A DNA stretch of 64,000 nucleotides from positions 124,001-188,000 of the forward strand of contig NZ_JAHKRT010000005.1 of assembly GCF_018863195.1 (NCBI RefSeq), read 5' to 3'. This document shows positions 27,504 to 36,760 of this stretch, piece after piece (positions within the stretch are counted from its first letter, which is position 1; every line of letters starts with the position of its first letter). The position numbers and the translations under genes are program-made. Origin of the DNA: Sphingomonas quercus. GTDB lineage: Bacteria; Pseudomonadota; Alphaproteobacteria; Sphingomonadales; Sphingomonadaceae. Below the pieces are notes generated by a model that saw nothing but the letters and a program-made list of their open reading frames with translations, had not been told where the DNA came from and made no database searches.

Positions 27504-30428
27504 CTATTCCTGCCTTCCATACCATTCCTCCAGCCGCATGAGCTGGTCGTAATCGCCATAGGGCGCGTATTCGGGGTGGAGCTTGGCGGTGAAGGGCTCG
27601 TCGCCCGTCAGCCAGCGTTCGACCGCCTGCTTCAGCAGGCCGGCCGCGCGGTCGGTGAACTCCTCCGCCGCGATCGGCGAGCGGCCGCCGACGGGGCTGG
27701 AGACATGGCCGAGCTGGCCGCCGCGCGCCGCCAGCGACCAATATTCGAACGCCGTCGGCTCTCCCTTCACCCCGTCGAAGCCGCCGCGTTCCGCGATCAG
27801 GCCGAGCAGGCCGAGCTGCATCGCGAAGCCCGCCGCCACCGCCCGCGTGCTCGGCGCCTTGCCGGTCTTGTAGTCGATGATGGCGAGGCCGCCGGCCGCG
27901 TCGCGGTCGATGCGGTCGACGCGGCCGTGGATGGTGACGCCGGCCACCTGCGCCTCGCCGCGTAGCTCGCCCGCGATCGGGCGGCGGCCATCGGCGAGAT
28001 TGGCGGCGACCTCGTCCGCGATCCAGTCGATCGCCTCGATCAGGCGCGGCGCCCAGAGCGCGCGCAGCACGGGATGGGCATCGGCCTCATCCAGCAGCTG
28101 CTCGGCGCGGGCGCGCAGCCGGTCGGGCGCGCAATCATCCTCCTTCATCCACGCCTCCAGCACCTCGTGCACGCGGGTGCCGCGCCACGCCGCGGACGGA
28201 TCGGCGTCGATCGCATCCAGCACCGGCAGCTTGAGGATCGCGCTGGCGTAGAAAGCGTAAGGGTCGGCCTGAAGCCTGTCGAGGCTGGTGACGGCGATGC
28301 GCTTCGGCCGGGCGGCGGCGGGCGGCGCGGGCGCGGGCCGGGCGGCAGGGCGGAACTCTCCCGGCCTGTCGAGCCCGGCGGCGAGCGCGCGGATCGCGCC
28401 GACGCGGGCGACGCCGCCGGTCATCGCCTCCAGCCGCAGCCAGAAGCGCGAGGCGATGGTCGGCGCGCGGGCGTCACGGCGGGCGCGCGTCAGGATCACC
28501 TCGCGCGCGCCGAGCGCCATCGCGAACTCGTGCCCCTCGATGCCGATGCGCCGATCGAGGCCGGGCAGGCCGAGCTCGGCGCGGATGCGCGGCGACAGCC
28601 ACGGATCGGGCGACGGCGCGGCCGGCCACACCCCTTCGTTAAGGCCGGCGAGAATGACGCGATCCGCTTGCTGGAGCCGCGCTTCGATCAGGCCCCAGAT
28701 GGCGATGCGCGGATGCCCGCCCTGCGGTGGGCGGACCGCCACCTCGCCGAGCAGCTGCGCGAGCAGCGCCGGCATTTCCGTCGGGCGGATCATCGCCGGG
28801 CCGGCCGGCACCGCGTCCTCCAGCGCCTCGAACAGGGTGGCGGCGGCGCGGCCGGCGGGGCCGGACCAGATGGCGTCCCCGGCGAGCGTGCCAGCCAGTT
28901 CGCGGATCAGCCGGAGCAGCACCACCGGCGGCGCTTCCTCCGCGGCGAACGCCGCCTCCAGCGGGGCGAGCCGGGCCGCCGTCTCCTGCCACCAGTCGAG
29001 ATCGGCGGCACGCTCGCTGATGCCGGCAAGGCCGGGGCGCGGGCGCGGCCCCCGCAGCGCCCGATCGAGCTGGCGGACCTCCCCCAGCCACGGCCCCCTG
29101 CCCTCACCAGCCGCGACGAGCGGATGCTTGAGCAGCGCCAGCAGCTGCACCGGCGCGAACCGCTCGGCCGCCGCCTGGGCGAGGGCGAGCAGCAATGTCC
29201 CGGATGGTTTGCGTGCCAGCGGCACGCCGGCGGAATCGTCCGCCTCCACCCCCCAGCGCTGGAGATGGGCGGAGACGCGCTCGGCAAGTCCGCGATCGGG
29301 AGTGACCAGCGCCGCGGTGCGGCCCGGCGTCTCCAGCGTCTCGCGCAGCATCAGCGCGACCGCCTGCGCCTCCTCGGCGGGACCGGCCAGTTCCAGCGCC
29401 CGCACGCCGGGCAGGCCCCGCGCGGCGGGCGGCAGTTCCTGCCACTTCGCGGTGAAGCGGGCCGGGGCCAGGGCATTGGCGATGGCGCGCGTGCGGCTGG
29501 CCGGGGCACGCGGGCCGCCCGCGCCCCGCCACGTCATCACCTCCGCCCGCCCGACACCCATGCGATCGAGCAGCAGCTTGAGGTGGAATTGCGGGTGGGT
29601 TTCCAGCGCGCGCGGTCGGCGGCCGGTGACCGGGTCGGGATCATGGGGGCCGAGCGCCTGCCATTCCGGGTCCGGCATCGCCCGGTCGAGGAACGGCAGC
29701 ACGACAAGCCCACGCTCCATGCGCGCGACGACGCGGAGCAGGCGAGCGGCGGCGGGCGACACCACGGCGAGGCCGGCCGAGACGACCAGCCCCGGGGGTG
29801 GCGCCGCCGCCCAGCTTCGCGCCAGCCGGTCGATCAGCCGGTTGCGGCGTTCGGCGGCGTCGATCAGGCCGAGGCGCGCCAGCTCCGCCGGCCAGCGCTC
29901 GAAGATCACCGACAGCTGGGCGAGCGCGCGCTGCCAATGTTCGGAAAGCTCGGCGGCGAGGGCGAGATCGCGCAGCGCCGTGGCCGGCACTTCCTCCAGC
30001 GCCATCTGGTCGATGACGCGGGCGAGATCGGTGGCGAGCCGCACCGCCTCAGCCGCGCCGACCGGATCGCCGGCCGCCGCCCTCGTCTCGGTAACGAGGC
30101 GGGCCAGGATCATCCGACGGGCGAGCGGATCGATCGCCGGCGGCACCGGCTCCAGCCCGGCCGGATCGAGCGCGGCGGTGACCCCCTCCTCCGTATCGAC
30201 CTCACCCAAAGTGACGATGCGCGGGAGGAGCAACCCGGCCTCGGCGCGACGGACGAAGGCGTCCATGATCGTGCGCCGGGCGCGCATGTTCGGCACCAGC
30301 ACCAGCGCGCGAGCCAGCGCCAGCCGATCGCCGCCGGTCCGGGCGATGAGCCCGCCGGCAAGCGCGTCCGCGAAGCTGCGGTGCGGCGGCACGGTGAACA
30401 GGTTCACCGCCCGCGCGCCCTCAGCCAT
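27504..30428 (-). CDS. addB: Double-strand break repair nuclease subunit AddB (alphaproteobacterial type)
   Basis: A 974-residue partner of AddA. Alphaproteobacterial AddB has an inactivated helicase region and a C-terminal PD-(D/E)xK nuclease; the nuclease core is seen in GRVDRIDRD...LAIIDYKTGKAPST near residues 845-875. The N-terminus starts VNLFTVPPHRSFADALAGG, typical of this subfamily. The ATG at 30428 overlaps the murU stop by 8 bases, so it is the last gene of the divL-tsaE-amgK-murU-addB operon. addA does not follow. Confidence 0.92.
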   Translation of the reverse strand: MAEGARAVNLFTVPPHRSFADALAGGLIARTGGDRLALARALVLVPNMRARRTIMDAFVRRAEAGLLLPRIVTLGEVDTEEGVTAALDPAGLEPVPPAIDPLARRMILARLVTETRAAAGDPVGAAEAVRLATDLARVIDQMALEEVPATALRDLALAAELSEHWQRALAQLSVIFERWPAELARLGLIDAAERRNRLIDRLARSWAAAPPPGLVVSAGLAVVSPAAARLLRVVARMERGLVVLPFLDRAMPDPEWQALGPHDPDPVTGRRPRALETHPQFHLKLLLDRMGVGRAEVMTWRGAGGPRAPASRTRAIANALAPARFTAKWQELPPAARGLPGVRALELAGPAEEAQAVALMLRETLETPGRTAALVTPDRGLAERVSAHLQRWGVEADDSAGVPLARKPSGTLLLALAQAAAERFAPVQLLALLKHPLVAAGEGRGPWLGEVRQLDRALRGPRPRPGLAGISERAADLDWWQETAARLAPLEAAFAAEEAPPVVLLRLIRELAGTLAGDAIWSGPAGRAAATLFEALEDAVPAGPAMIRPTEMPALLAQLLGEVAVRPPQGGHPRIAIWGLIEARLQQADRVILAGLNEGVWPAAPSPDPWLSPRIRAELGLPGLDRRIGIEGHEFAMALGAREVILTRARRDARAPTIASRFWLRLEAMTGGVARVGAIRALAAGLDRPGEFRPAARPAPAPPAAARPKRIAVTSLDRLQADPYAFYASAILKLPVLDAIDADPSAAWRGTRVHEVLEAWMKEDDCAPDRLRARAEQLLDEADAHPVLRALWAPRLIEAIDWIADEVAANLADGRRPIAGELRGEAQVAGVTIHGRVDRIDRDAAGGLAIIDYKTGKAPSTRAVAAGFAMQLGLLGLIAERGGFDGVKGEPTAFEYWSLAARGGQLGHVSSPVGGRSPIAAEEFTDRAAGLLKQAVERWLTGDEPFTAKLHPEYAPYGDYDQLMRLEEWYGRQE

Positions 30429-31179
30429 CGGCGAGCATCGCCTCGGCGGCGGGGATCGCCTGCGGCGTGCCGACGTCGAACCATAGCCCCTGATGGACCA
30501 CGCCATAGGCACGGCCGGCGGCGATGGCGCGATCCCAGAAGATGTTGGTGGAGAACGGGCCCGCCGGCGGATCGACGAGCAGGCGCGGGCTGACCAGCTG
30601 GACGCCGGTATAGACGAAAGGCGCGACGCGGCCCGGCCGGCGGCGGGTGATGTGGCCGGCGGAATCCATGTGGAAATCGCCTCGGCCCCTGTGGCAATTG
30701 GCGCGAGCCAGCGGCACGACCAGCAGCAGCGCGTCCATCGCCGCATCGTCCCAGCGCTGGCCGAGCAGGCGCAGCGCGTCGATCGGCCCGTCGATCCACA
30801 GATTGTCGGTGTTGATCACGAAGAACGGCGCATCGCCGAGCAGGGGCCTGGCGTGGGCGAGGCCGCCGCCGGTCTCGAGAAGCTCGTCGCGCTCGTCGGA
30901 AATGACGATATCGAGATCGCCGGCCCGGCGGCGGAGATGCGCCTCCAGCGCGTCGGCGAGATAATGGACGTTGACGACGACGCGCTTGACGCCGGCCGCG
31001 CGCACGCGATCCAGCGCGTGATCAAGCAGCGCCTTGCCGCCCACCTCGACGAGAGGCTTGGGACGGGTGGCGGTCAACGGGCGCATGCGCTTGCCGAGAC
31101 CGGCGGCCATCAGCATCGCCACCTCCGGCATGCGTGCCGCAGGCGTCGGGCGAAGCGACAGGGGTGGCAACAGGCTCAT
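30421..31179 (-). CDS. murU: N-acetylmuramate alpha-1-phosphate uridylyltransferase
   Basis: A 252-residue nucleotidyltransferase with the NTP-binding signature AAGLGKRMRPLTATRPKPL (about 25-43). In the recycling route known from Pseudomonas, MurU makes UDP-MurNAc from MurNAc-1-phosphate and so bypasses de novo synthesis and the fosfomycin target. The assignment rests on the sequence type and on the adjacent amgK. The start at 31179 lies in an ATGA overlap with amgK; an ATG at 31197 is also in frame. Confidence 0.9.
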   Translation of the reverse strand: MSLLPPLSLRPTPAARMPEVAMLMAAGLGKRMRPLTATRPKPLVEVGGKALLDHALDRVRAAGVKRVVVNVHYLADALEAHLRRRAGDLDIVISDERDELLETGGGLAHARPLLGDAPFFVINTDNLWIDGPIDALRLLGQRWDDAAMDALLLVVPLARANCHRGRGDFHMDSAGHITRRRPGRVAPFVYTGVQLVSPRLLVDPPAGPFSTNIFWDRAIAAGRAYGVVHQGLWFDVGTPQAIPAAEAMLADG

Positions 31180-32126
31180 CGGGCATGCTCCTGCCAATGC
31201 GCCGCGCGCGCGGCGGCGGGCACGTTGCGATCGAACCAGTCGCGCACCGGCGCCAGCGCGGGATGCATCAGGTCATGCTCCAGATAACGCCACACACGCG
31301 GCTGATAGCTGAGATAGCGAGGCTTGCCGTCGCGCTTCCACAGGCGGGTGAAGATGCCCAGGATCTTGGCGTTGCGCTGCGCGCCCCAGGCGGCATAGGC
31401 GGCGCGATCGATGCCGCCATAGCGGGCCAGCATCGCCATCTCCAGCGCAGGCGCCACATCGCGCCGCGCATCCTGCAGCAGCGACACGAGGTCATAGGCC
31501 GGGTGGCCGGCCAGGGCGTCCTGGAAATCGAGCAGGCCCAATGCCCCGTCACCGAGCAGCATGATGTTCTCGGCGTGATAATCGCGCAGCACGGTGACAG
31601 GCGAAACGGCGTCGAGACCGGCGAACACCGCGTCCCAGGCGGCCTGATAGCCGGCCTCGTCCACGGCAAGGCCGACGGCCGGCGCATACCATTGGGTGAA
31701 CAGACCGGTCTCGCGCTGGACGACGGCGCGGTCATAGGGCGGCAGATCGGCCGGCGGGCAGCGATGCAGCGATTTCAGCAGGTCGATCGCGGCGGCATAG
31801 ACGGCATGCTCGCCACCCGGATCGGCGGCGACGGCATCGCGCATCAGCGTGTCGCCGAAATCCTCGAGCAACAGGAAGCCGGCATCCTCGTCCGCGCCGA
31901 GGATTGCGGGCGGGTGGAAGCCGTGGCGGCGGAGATGCTCGGCAACCGCAAGGAACGGGCGGACATCCTCTTCCGGCGGCGGCGCGTCCATCAGCACGGC
32001 GGCGCGGCCGGCGTCGGCGATGCGGAAATAGCGGCGGAACGAGGCGTCGCCCGCCAGGGGCGCGACCGTCGCCCCGCCCCATCCGCATGATTGAAGAAAG
32101 CCTGACGCTGCCTCGCGCGGCGTCAT
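31176..32126 (-). CDS. amgK: N-acetylmuramate/N-acetylglucosamine anomeric kinase
   Basis: A 316-residue aminoglycoside-phosphotransferase-fold kinase. The catalytic loop VLRDYHAENIML (Asp182, Asn187) and the metal-binding LLDFQDAL (Asp200) are intact. AmgK phosphorylates the anomeric hydroxyl of MurNAc or GlcNAc, feeding MurU. The ATG at 32126 forms an ATGA junction with tsaE and its own stop forms another with murU, so the three are translationally coupled. Confidence 0.9.
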   Translation of the reverse strand: MTPREAASGFLQSCGWGGATVAPLAGDASFRRYFRIADAGRAAVLMDAPPPEEDVRPFLAVAEHLRRHGFHPPAILGADEDAGFLLLEDFGDTLMRDAVAADPGGEHAVYAAAIDLLKSLHRCPPADLPPYDRAVVQRETGLFTQWYAPAVGLAVDEAGYQAAWDAVFAGLDAVSPVTVLRDYHAENIMLLGDGALGLLDFQDALAGHPAYDLVSLLQDARRDVAPALEMAMLARYGGIDRAAYAAWGAQRNAKILGIFTRLWKRDGKPRYLSYQPRVWRYLEHDLMHPALAPVRDWFDRNVPAAARAAHWQEHAR

Positions 32127-32587
32127 GGCGTTGCTGCGAATCCCGGGGGCGGCCATCGCCGTTCCCAAGCCTCCGGCACGGCCCAAGTCAAGCGCCGGCC
32201 GCCATCCGGGGCCGGCTCCAGCGACAGGCGGAGCGTCTGCGGCCACAGCCAGCCGCCGAGCCGCTCCGGCCATTCGACGAGCAGCGCGGATTCCTCCAGC
32301 AGTTCGTCGAGGCCGAGTTCCTCCAGCTCGTGCGCCTGCTCGATGCGATAAAGGTCGGCATGGGCGACCGGCAGGCGCACCGCGGGCGGCGCATAGGGGA
32401 TGAGAATCGGGAAGGTCGGGCTCGCCGCCTTGCCCGCCAGCCCAAGCCCGGCGAGGATGCCGCGCGCCAGGCTGGTCTTTCCGGCGCCGAGATCGCCGGC
32501 CAGCGCCACCACGTCGCCGATGCGCAGCAGGGGCGCGATGCTCGCCCCCGCGGCCTCCGTCGCGGCGGCATCGGCGAGCAGCATCAC
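32123..32587 (-). CDS. tsaE: tRNA threonylcarbamoyladenosine biosynthesis ATPase
   Basis: A 154-residue P-loop protein that works with TsaB and TsaD to make t6A37 in ANN-decoding tRNAs. Walker A is GDLGAGKTSLARG (31-43), and HADLYRIE is the conserved second motif. The ATG at 32587 overlaps the divL stop as ATGA. Its position between divL and amgK is the usual alphaproteobacterial order. Confidence 0.95.
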   Translation of the reverse strand: MMLLADAAATEAAGASIAPLLRIGDVVALAGDLGAGKTSLARGILAGLGLAGKAASPTFPILIPYAPPAVRLPVAHADLYRIEQAHELEELGLDELLEESALLVEWPERLGGWLWPQTLRLSLEPAPDGGRRLTWAVPEAWERRWPPPGFAATP

Positions 32588-34932
32588 CGCCGCTGCACCC
32601 GGCGGCGCGGCAGGCTGATGATCACGGTGGTGCCCTCGCCCTCTTCCGAGATCAGCTCGACCTCGCCGCCATGCGCCTCGATGAACTGACGTGACAGCGG
32701 CAGGCCGAGGCCGAGCGAGGCCTGCTTGCCGTCGGCCACCCCGAGCGAGGCGCGGTGGAAGCGATCGAACACGCGCGCCTTTTCCTTGGGGGGGATGCCG
32801 GGGCCGTTATCGGCGACGATGATGCGCATCTCGCCGGCATCGCCCTCGGCGCGCAGCAGCACGCGGCCGCCACCTTGCGTATAGGCGACGGCGTTGCGCA
32901 GGATGTGATCCAGCGCCTGCCGCAGCCGCCGCGCATCGCCGACCAGCGTGCCGAGCGGCTCCGCCAGCTCGACGACGAGCTGGATGCGGCGATGGCGGGC
33001 GGCGTCGTCGATCTGGGCGGCGGCCTGACGAACGAGGGTGGCGATGTCGACCATATCCTCGACCAGCGGCAGATTGCCGGCGCCGGTCTGGGTAAGATCG
33101 AGCACGTCGTCGATCAGCGCGCCGAGCCGCGCCACGGACGACAGGATGGCGCGCATATAGTCGCTCTGCTGCTCGGTGAGCGGCCCGGCATAGCCCTCGG
33201 CCAGCATCTCCGCGAAGCCGCCGATCGAAGTAAGCGGGGTGCGCAGCTCATAGCTCATATTGGCGACGAAGGCGGTCTTCACCCGGTCGCCTTCCTCCAA
33301 AGCCTCGTTGCGCTCGCGCAGCGCCTGCTCGATGCGGCGGCTGTCGGTGATGTCGATCATCGTGAACAGCGCGTTGCCGTCCGGCAGGGGCACGGCGGCG
33401 AACTCGAAATGCCGCCCGTCGCCAAGCATCACCCGGCCGGAACGCTGCTGCCGCTCGACGGTGGCGATGCGCACCAGTTCGCGGATCAGGCCGGCGCGGG
33501 ATGGATTGACCAGCCTCTTGGCGACGGAGCTGACCAGCGCGTCGATGCGCGGATGCTGGCCCAGCTCCTCCTCGGACAGGCCCCAGACGTCGCCGAAGCG
33601 ATCGTTCCACATCTGCAGCCGGCCGTCCGACGCGAACACGCCGATCGCCTCGAACAGGTTGTTGAAGGTCGCGGTGCGCACGCGCAGCAGTTCGTCGCGG
33701 GCGCTTTCCAGCTTCACCTGCTCGGTGCGATCCTCGAAGATCAGCAGCAGGCCGCCGTCGGGCATCGGCTGCGGCACGACGCGCAGATGGCGGCCGCCGG
33801 GCAGCACCCACGCCTCCTCCGCGACCCCTTCGGTGAGGAACCAGCGCCGCCGCTCTTCCTTCCAGCGCGGGAAATCGCGGCTTTCCGGCAGGCGATTGAC
33901 CTCGCGCATCCGCTCCAGCACGCGATCGAACTCCGGCCGGTCGGACAGCCATTCCGGCTGCAGCGCGAACAGCCGGCAGAAGGGCTGGTTGTAGAAGACG
34001 AGACCCCGATCGGAGGCGAACTGGGCGACGCCCGCGGAGAGCTGATCGAGCAACTGATGCTGCGCCTCGGCGAAGCGATCGAGATCGGCGCGTGCCTCCT
34101 CCAGCTCCTCGATATCGACGGCATAACCGGCCACGCCATTCTCGCCGAGCGCGACGTCGACGACGCGCAGCATGCGCCGCTCGCCGCCGATCGTCGCCGG
34201 CAAGGTGCGCACCGCCACCGTGCCGGGTTCCGCATCCGCAGGGCGCGCCGCCGGTCCGTCGATCAGCTCCAGCCCGCGCGAGATGACGTCCTCCGCATCG
34301 ACGCCCTCGACGGCGCGGACATAGGCGGTGTTGACGAGGTCGATGCGCAGATCGGGGGCGCGATGCCACATCGGCACCGGCGCCGCCTCGATCAACGCCG
34401 ACAGGCTGTCGAGCGCGCGGCCGAGCAGGTTGGTCTCCTGCTCCAGGCGGTCGATCTCGCGGCGGGCGTCCGTCACGTCGAACACCCAGGCGACGACCCC
34501 GCCGCGGGTCAGATCGCCGGCCGCCGGCCCGCCGCGCGCGACAAGGATGCGATCGGAGCCCCTCAGCCGCAGCGGGCGATTGAGCCGGGCGCCCGCGGTA
34601 CGCGCCGCCGCAATATCCCGTCCGAACGCCTCGAGATCGGCGGGCACCAGCGTCTCGGCGTGCAGCAATTCGTCGAGCGTTTCGGGAAGCTCGGTCAGCC
34701 CCAGCCGGCGCGCGAGGCGGGCCGGCGCCTCGATCCGCCCGTCGTCATGAATGACGAGCGGGATGGCCGGGCCGCCCTCGATGAGGCCGGCGAGGCGGAG
34801 ATTATAGCTTTCGGTGTCGCGTGCGCGGGCGATGGCGCGCAACCCGGCGATCGTGGCCCACACCGCCACGCCGAGCCAGATCGCCAACAAGGCCGATATG
34901 AGCGCCAGCGTGATCGGCGTGACGTTGATCAT
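32584..34932 (-). CDS. divL: DivL-type PAS sensor pseudo-histidine kinase with tyrosine at the H-box
   Basis: A 782-residue membrane-anchored protein. One N-terminal transmembrane helix (about 8-29) is followed by several PAS-like regions (about 50-150, 175-275, 290-400 and 420-530), a dimerisation domain and an ATPase-like domain (about 650-780). The dimerisation helix reads VANMSYELRTPLTS, so Tyr561 stands where the phospho-accepting His should be. The G1 (DNGPGIP) and G2 (GLGLPLSR) boxes are kept. This replacement defines DivL in Caulobacter, where it links DivK to CckA and so to CtrA. The following tsaE-amgK-murU-addB order agrees. The ATG at 34932 was chosen over an upstream TTG. Confidence 0.9.
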   Translation of the reverse strand: MINVTPITLALISALLAIWLGVAVWATIAGLRAIARARDTESYNLRLAGLIEGGPAIPLVIHDDGRIEAPARLARRLGLTELPETLDELLHAETLVPADLEAFGRDIAAARTAGARLNRPLRLRGSDRILVARGGPAAGDLTRGGVVAWVFDVTDARREIDRLEQETNLLGRALDSLSALIEAAPVPMWHRAPDLRIDLVNTAYVRAVEGVDAEDVISRGLELIDGPAARPADAEPGTVAVRTLPATIGGERRMLRVVDVALGENGVAGYAVDIEELEEARADLDRFAEAQHQLLDQLSAGVAQFASDRGLVFYNQPFCRLFALQPEWLSDRPEFDRVLERMREVNRLPESRDFPRWKEERRRWFLTEGVAEEAWVLPGGRHLRVVPQPMPDGGLLLIFEDRTEQVKLESARDELLRVRTATFNNLFEAIGVFASDGRLQMWNDRFGDVWGLSEEELGQHPRIDALVSSVAKRLVNPSRAGLIRELVRIATVERQQRSGRVMLGDGRHFEFAAVPLPDGNALFTMIDITDSRRIEQALRERNEALEEGDRVKTAFVANMSYELRTPLTSIGGFAEMLAEGYAGPLTEQQSDYMRAILSSVARLGALIDDVLDLTQTGAGNLPLVEDMVDIATLVRQAAAQIDDAARHRRIQLVVELAEPLGTLVGDARRLRQALDHILRNAVAYTQGGGRVLLRAEGDAGEMRIIVADNGPGIPPKEKARVFDRFHRASLGVADGKQASLGLGLPLSRQFIEAHGGEVELISEEGEGTTVIISLPRRRVQRR

Positions 34933-35236
34933 GCCGCGCGCCGCCAATGCCCGGCCGGACCGGCCCCGCGCGGTCGGACCTCAGGCCTGAGCCCGAACCC
35001 CCAGGCAATACGCGGTGAATGCAGCACTTGCATGTCCTGCTTCTATCCTTCCGCTCGCGGGGAATGGAAGCGGACTTATCGTTACGCAGCGAATATGTTC
35101 GATGGATCGGGCTCGCCCGGCCATGTCGATTTCCGTCCCCGCGCAGCCGGGCAGGGACCGGACCCTTCGCAGCGGCTACCCGCGGCGAACGGAACTGGTG
35201 GGGGAACCGGCGGCTCCCCCACATCGAGCAAGGCAA
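34933..35236. other. 304-bp region between ahcY and divL
   Basis: No gene is supported. It should hold the divL operon promoter, though no convincing hexamers are seen. The right part is lower in GC (around 35030-35110). A hairpin next to the ahcY stop is listed separately. Confidence 0.5.
35198..35222 (-). terminator. Hairpin downstream of ahcY
   Basis: GTGGGGGA pairs with TCCCCCAC around a 9-base loop, 14 bases past the ahcY stop. No T-run follows on the minus strand, so it may be a terminator aided by Rho or only a 3'-end stabiliser. Confidence 0.5.
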
Positions 35237-36649
35237 TCAGTAACGATAATGGTCGGGCTTGAACGGACCCTCGGGGGTGACGCCGATATAGGCGGCCTGC
35301 TTCTCGCTGAGCTTGCTGAGCTTCACGCCCAACTTGTCGAGATGCAGCGCGGCCACCTTCTCGTCGAGGTGCTTCGGAAGCACGTAGACCTTGTTCTCAT
35401 ACTGGTCGCCCTTGGTCCACAGCTCGATCTGCGCCAGCACCTGGTTGGTGAAGCTGGACGACATGACGAAGCTCGGATGGCCGGTGGCGTTGCCGAGGTT
35501 CACGAGCCGGCCCTTGGACAGCACAATGATCTGCTTGCCGTCCGGGAACTCGACGAGGTCGACCTGCGGCTTGATTTCCGTCCACTTGTAGTTGGACAGG
35601 CCGGAAATCTGGATCTCGCTGTCGAAATGGCCGATGTTGGAGACGATCGCCATGTTCTTCATGCCGGCCATATGCTCGGCGGTGATGACGTCCATGTTGC
35701 CGGTGGCGGTGACGAAGATGTCGGCGCGGGTCACCGCCTCTTCCATCGTCACCACTTCATAGCCCTCCATCGCCGCCTGCAGCGCGCAGATCGGGTCGAT
35801 CTCGGTGACGAGCACGCGCGCGCCGCCGTTGCGGAGCGAGGCGGCCGAGCCCTTGCCGACATCGCCAAAACCGGCGACGCAGGCAACCTTGCCGGCCAGC
35901 ATCACGTCGGTGGCGCGGCGGATGGCGTCGACCAGCGATTCCTTGCAACCGTAGAGATTGTCGAACTTCGACTTGGTGACGCTGTCGTTGACGTTGATCG
36001 CCGGGAAGGGCAGCTCGCCCTTCTTGGCCAGCGCGTAGAGGCGATGGACGCCCGTGGTGGTCTCTTCCGACACGCCCTTGATGGCGCGCACGGTCTCGGT
36101 GAGATAGCCGGGCCGGGCGGCGATGAACGCCTTGAGCGAACGCTGGAACTCGACCTCTTCGGCATTTTCCGGCTCGCCGAGCGTGCCGCCGGCCTCGAGC
36201 TTGGCGCCGAGCAGCGCGAACATGGTGGCATCGCCGCCATCGTCGAGGATCATGTTGGCCGTCTGGCCATCACCCCAATCGAAGATGTTCTGCACGTAAT
36301 CCCAATATTCGGCGAGGGTCTCGCCCTTGATCGCGAACACCGGGATGCCGGCCGCGGCGATGGCGGCAGCGGCATGATCCTGGGTGGAGAAGATGTTGCA
36401 CGTCGCCCAGCGCACCTCGGCGCCGAGCTCGACCAGCGTCTCGATCAGCACCGCCGTCTGGATCGTCATGTGCAGCGAGCCGGTGATGCGCGCGCCCTTC
36501 AGCGGCTTGGCGGCGCCGAACTCCTCGCGCAGCGCCATCAGGCCCGGCATCTCCGTTTCGGCGATGCGGATTTCGGCGCGGCCATAGTCGGCGAGGGCAA
36601 TGTCGCGGACGACATAGTCGGTGAAGGTCGAGGCGGACTGGGTGGCCAC
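35237..36649 (-). CDS. ahcY: Adenosylhomocysteinase
   Basis: A 470-residue NAD-dependent hydrolase that splits S-adenosylhomocysteine into adenosine and homocysteine, relieving product inhibition of methyltransferases. Visible blocks include [25 protein letters not shown], the NAD site [12 protein letters not shown] and the C-terminal KPDHYRY that completes the neighbouring cofactor pocket. The start is GTG at 36649 with a GGGAGC ribosome site 8 bases upstream; no in-frame ATG is close. A palindromic operator-like site lies 66 bases upstream. Confidence 0.97.
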   Translation of the reverse strand: MATQSASTFTDYVVRDIALADYGRAEIRIAETEMPGLMALREEFGAAKPLKGARITGSLHMTIQTAVLIETLVELGAEVRWATCNIFSTQDHAAAAIAAAGIPVFAIKGETLAEYWDYVQNIFDWGDGQTANMILDDGGDATMFALLGAKLEAGGTLGEPENAEEVEFQRSLKAFIAARPGYLTETVRAIKGVSEETTTGVHRLYALAKKGELPFPAINVNDSVTKSKFDNLYGCKESLVDAIRRATDVMLAGKVACVAGFGDVGKGSAASLRNGGARVLVTEIDPICALQAAMEGYEVVTMEEAVTRADIFVTATGNMDVITAEHMAGMKNMAIVSNIGHFDSEIQISGLSNYKWTEIKPQVDLVEFPDGKQIIVLSKGRLVNLGNATGHPSFVMSSSFTNQVLAQIELWTKGDQYENKVYVLPKHLDEKVAALHLDKLGVKLSKLSEKQAAYIGVTPEGPFKPDHYRY

Positions 36650-36712
36650 GATATGCTCCCATATGGGGTGGAATTGGCCACGGGCCTTAGCCTCGCGGCA
36701 GCGGTGAGGCAA

Positions 36713-36732
36713 ATATAAAGATTTCTTTATGT
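36713..36732 (-). promoter_or_regulatory. Palindromic operator-like site upstream of ahcY
   Basis: ATAAAGA-TT-TCTTTAT is a perfect 7-bp inverted repeat in a GC-rich genome, 66 bases upstream of the ahcY start. Its form resembles sites described for SahR, an ArsR-family regulator that senses S-adenosylhomocysteine and controls methionine-cycle genes. That link is from memory of the family, not shown here; no sahR gene is in the window. Confidence 0.5.
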
Positions 36733-36760
36733 CATTATGTGGAAAGGCGAGCGTGGCCGT

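Noticed and set aside
28074-30593. An 839-codon plus-strand frame opposite addB
   Set aside because: Arg/Gly/Ala-rich shadow of addB without any domain.
36650-36740. SAH or SAM-II riboswitch in the ahcY leader
   Set aside because: I could not fold the conserved pseudoknot cores from this short leader; the palindrome ATAAAGA-TT-TCTTTAT explains regulation better.
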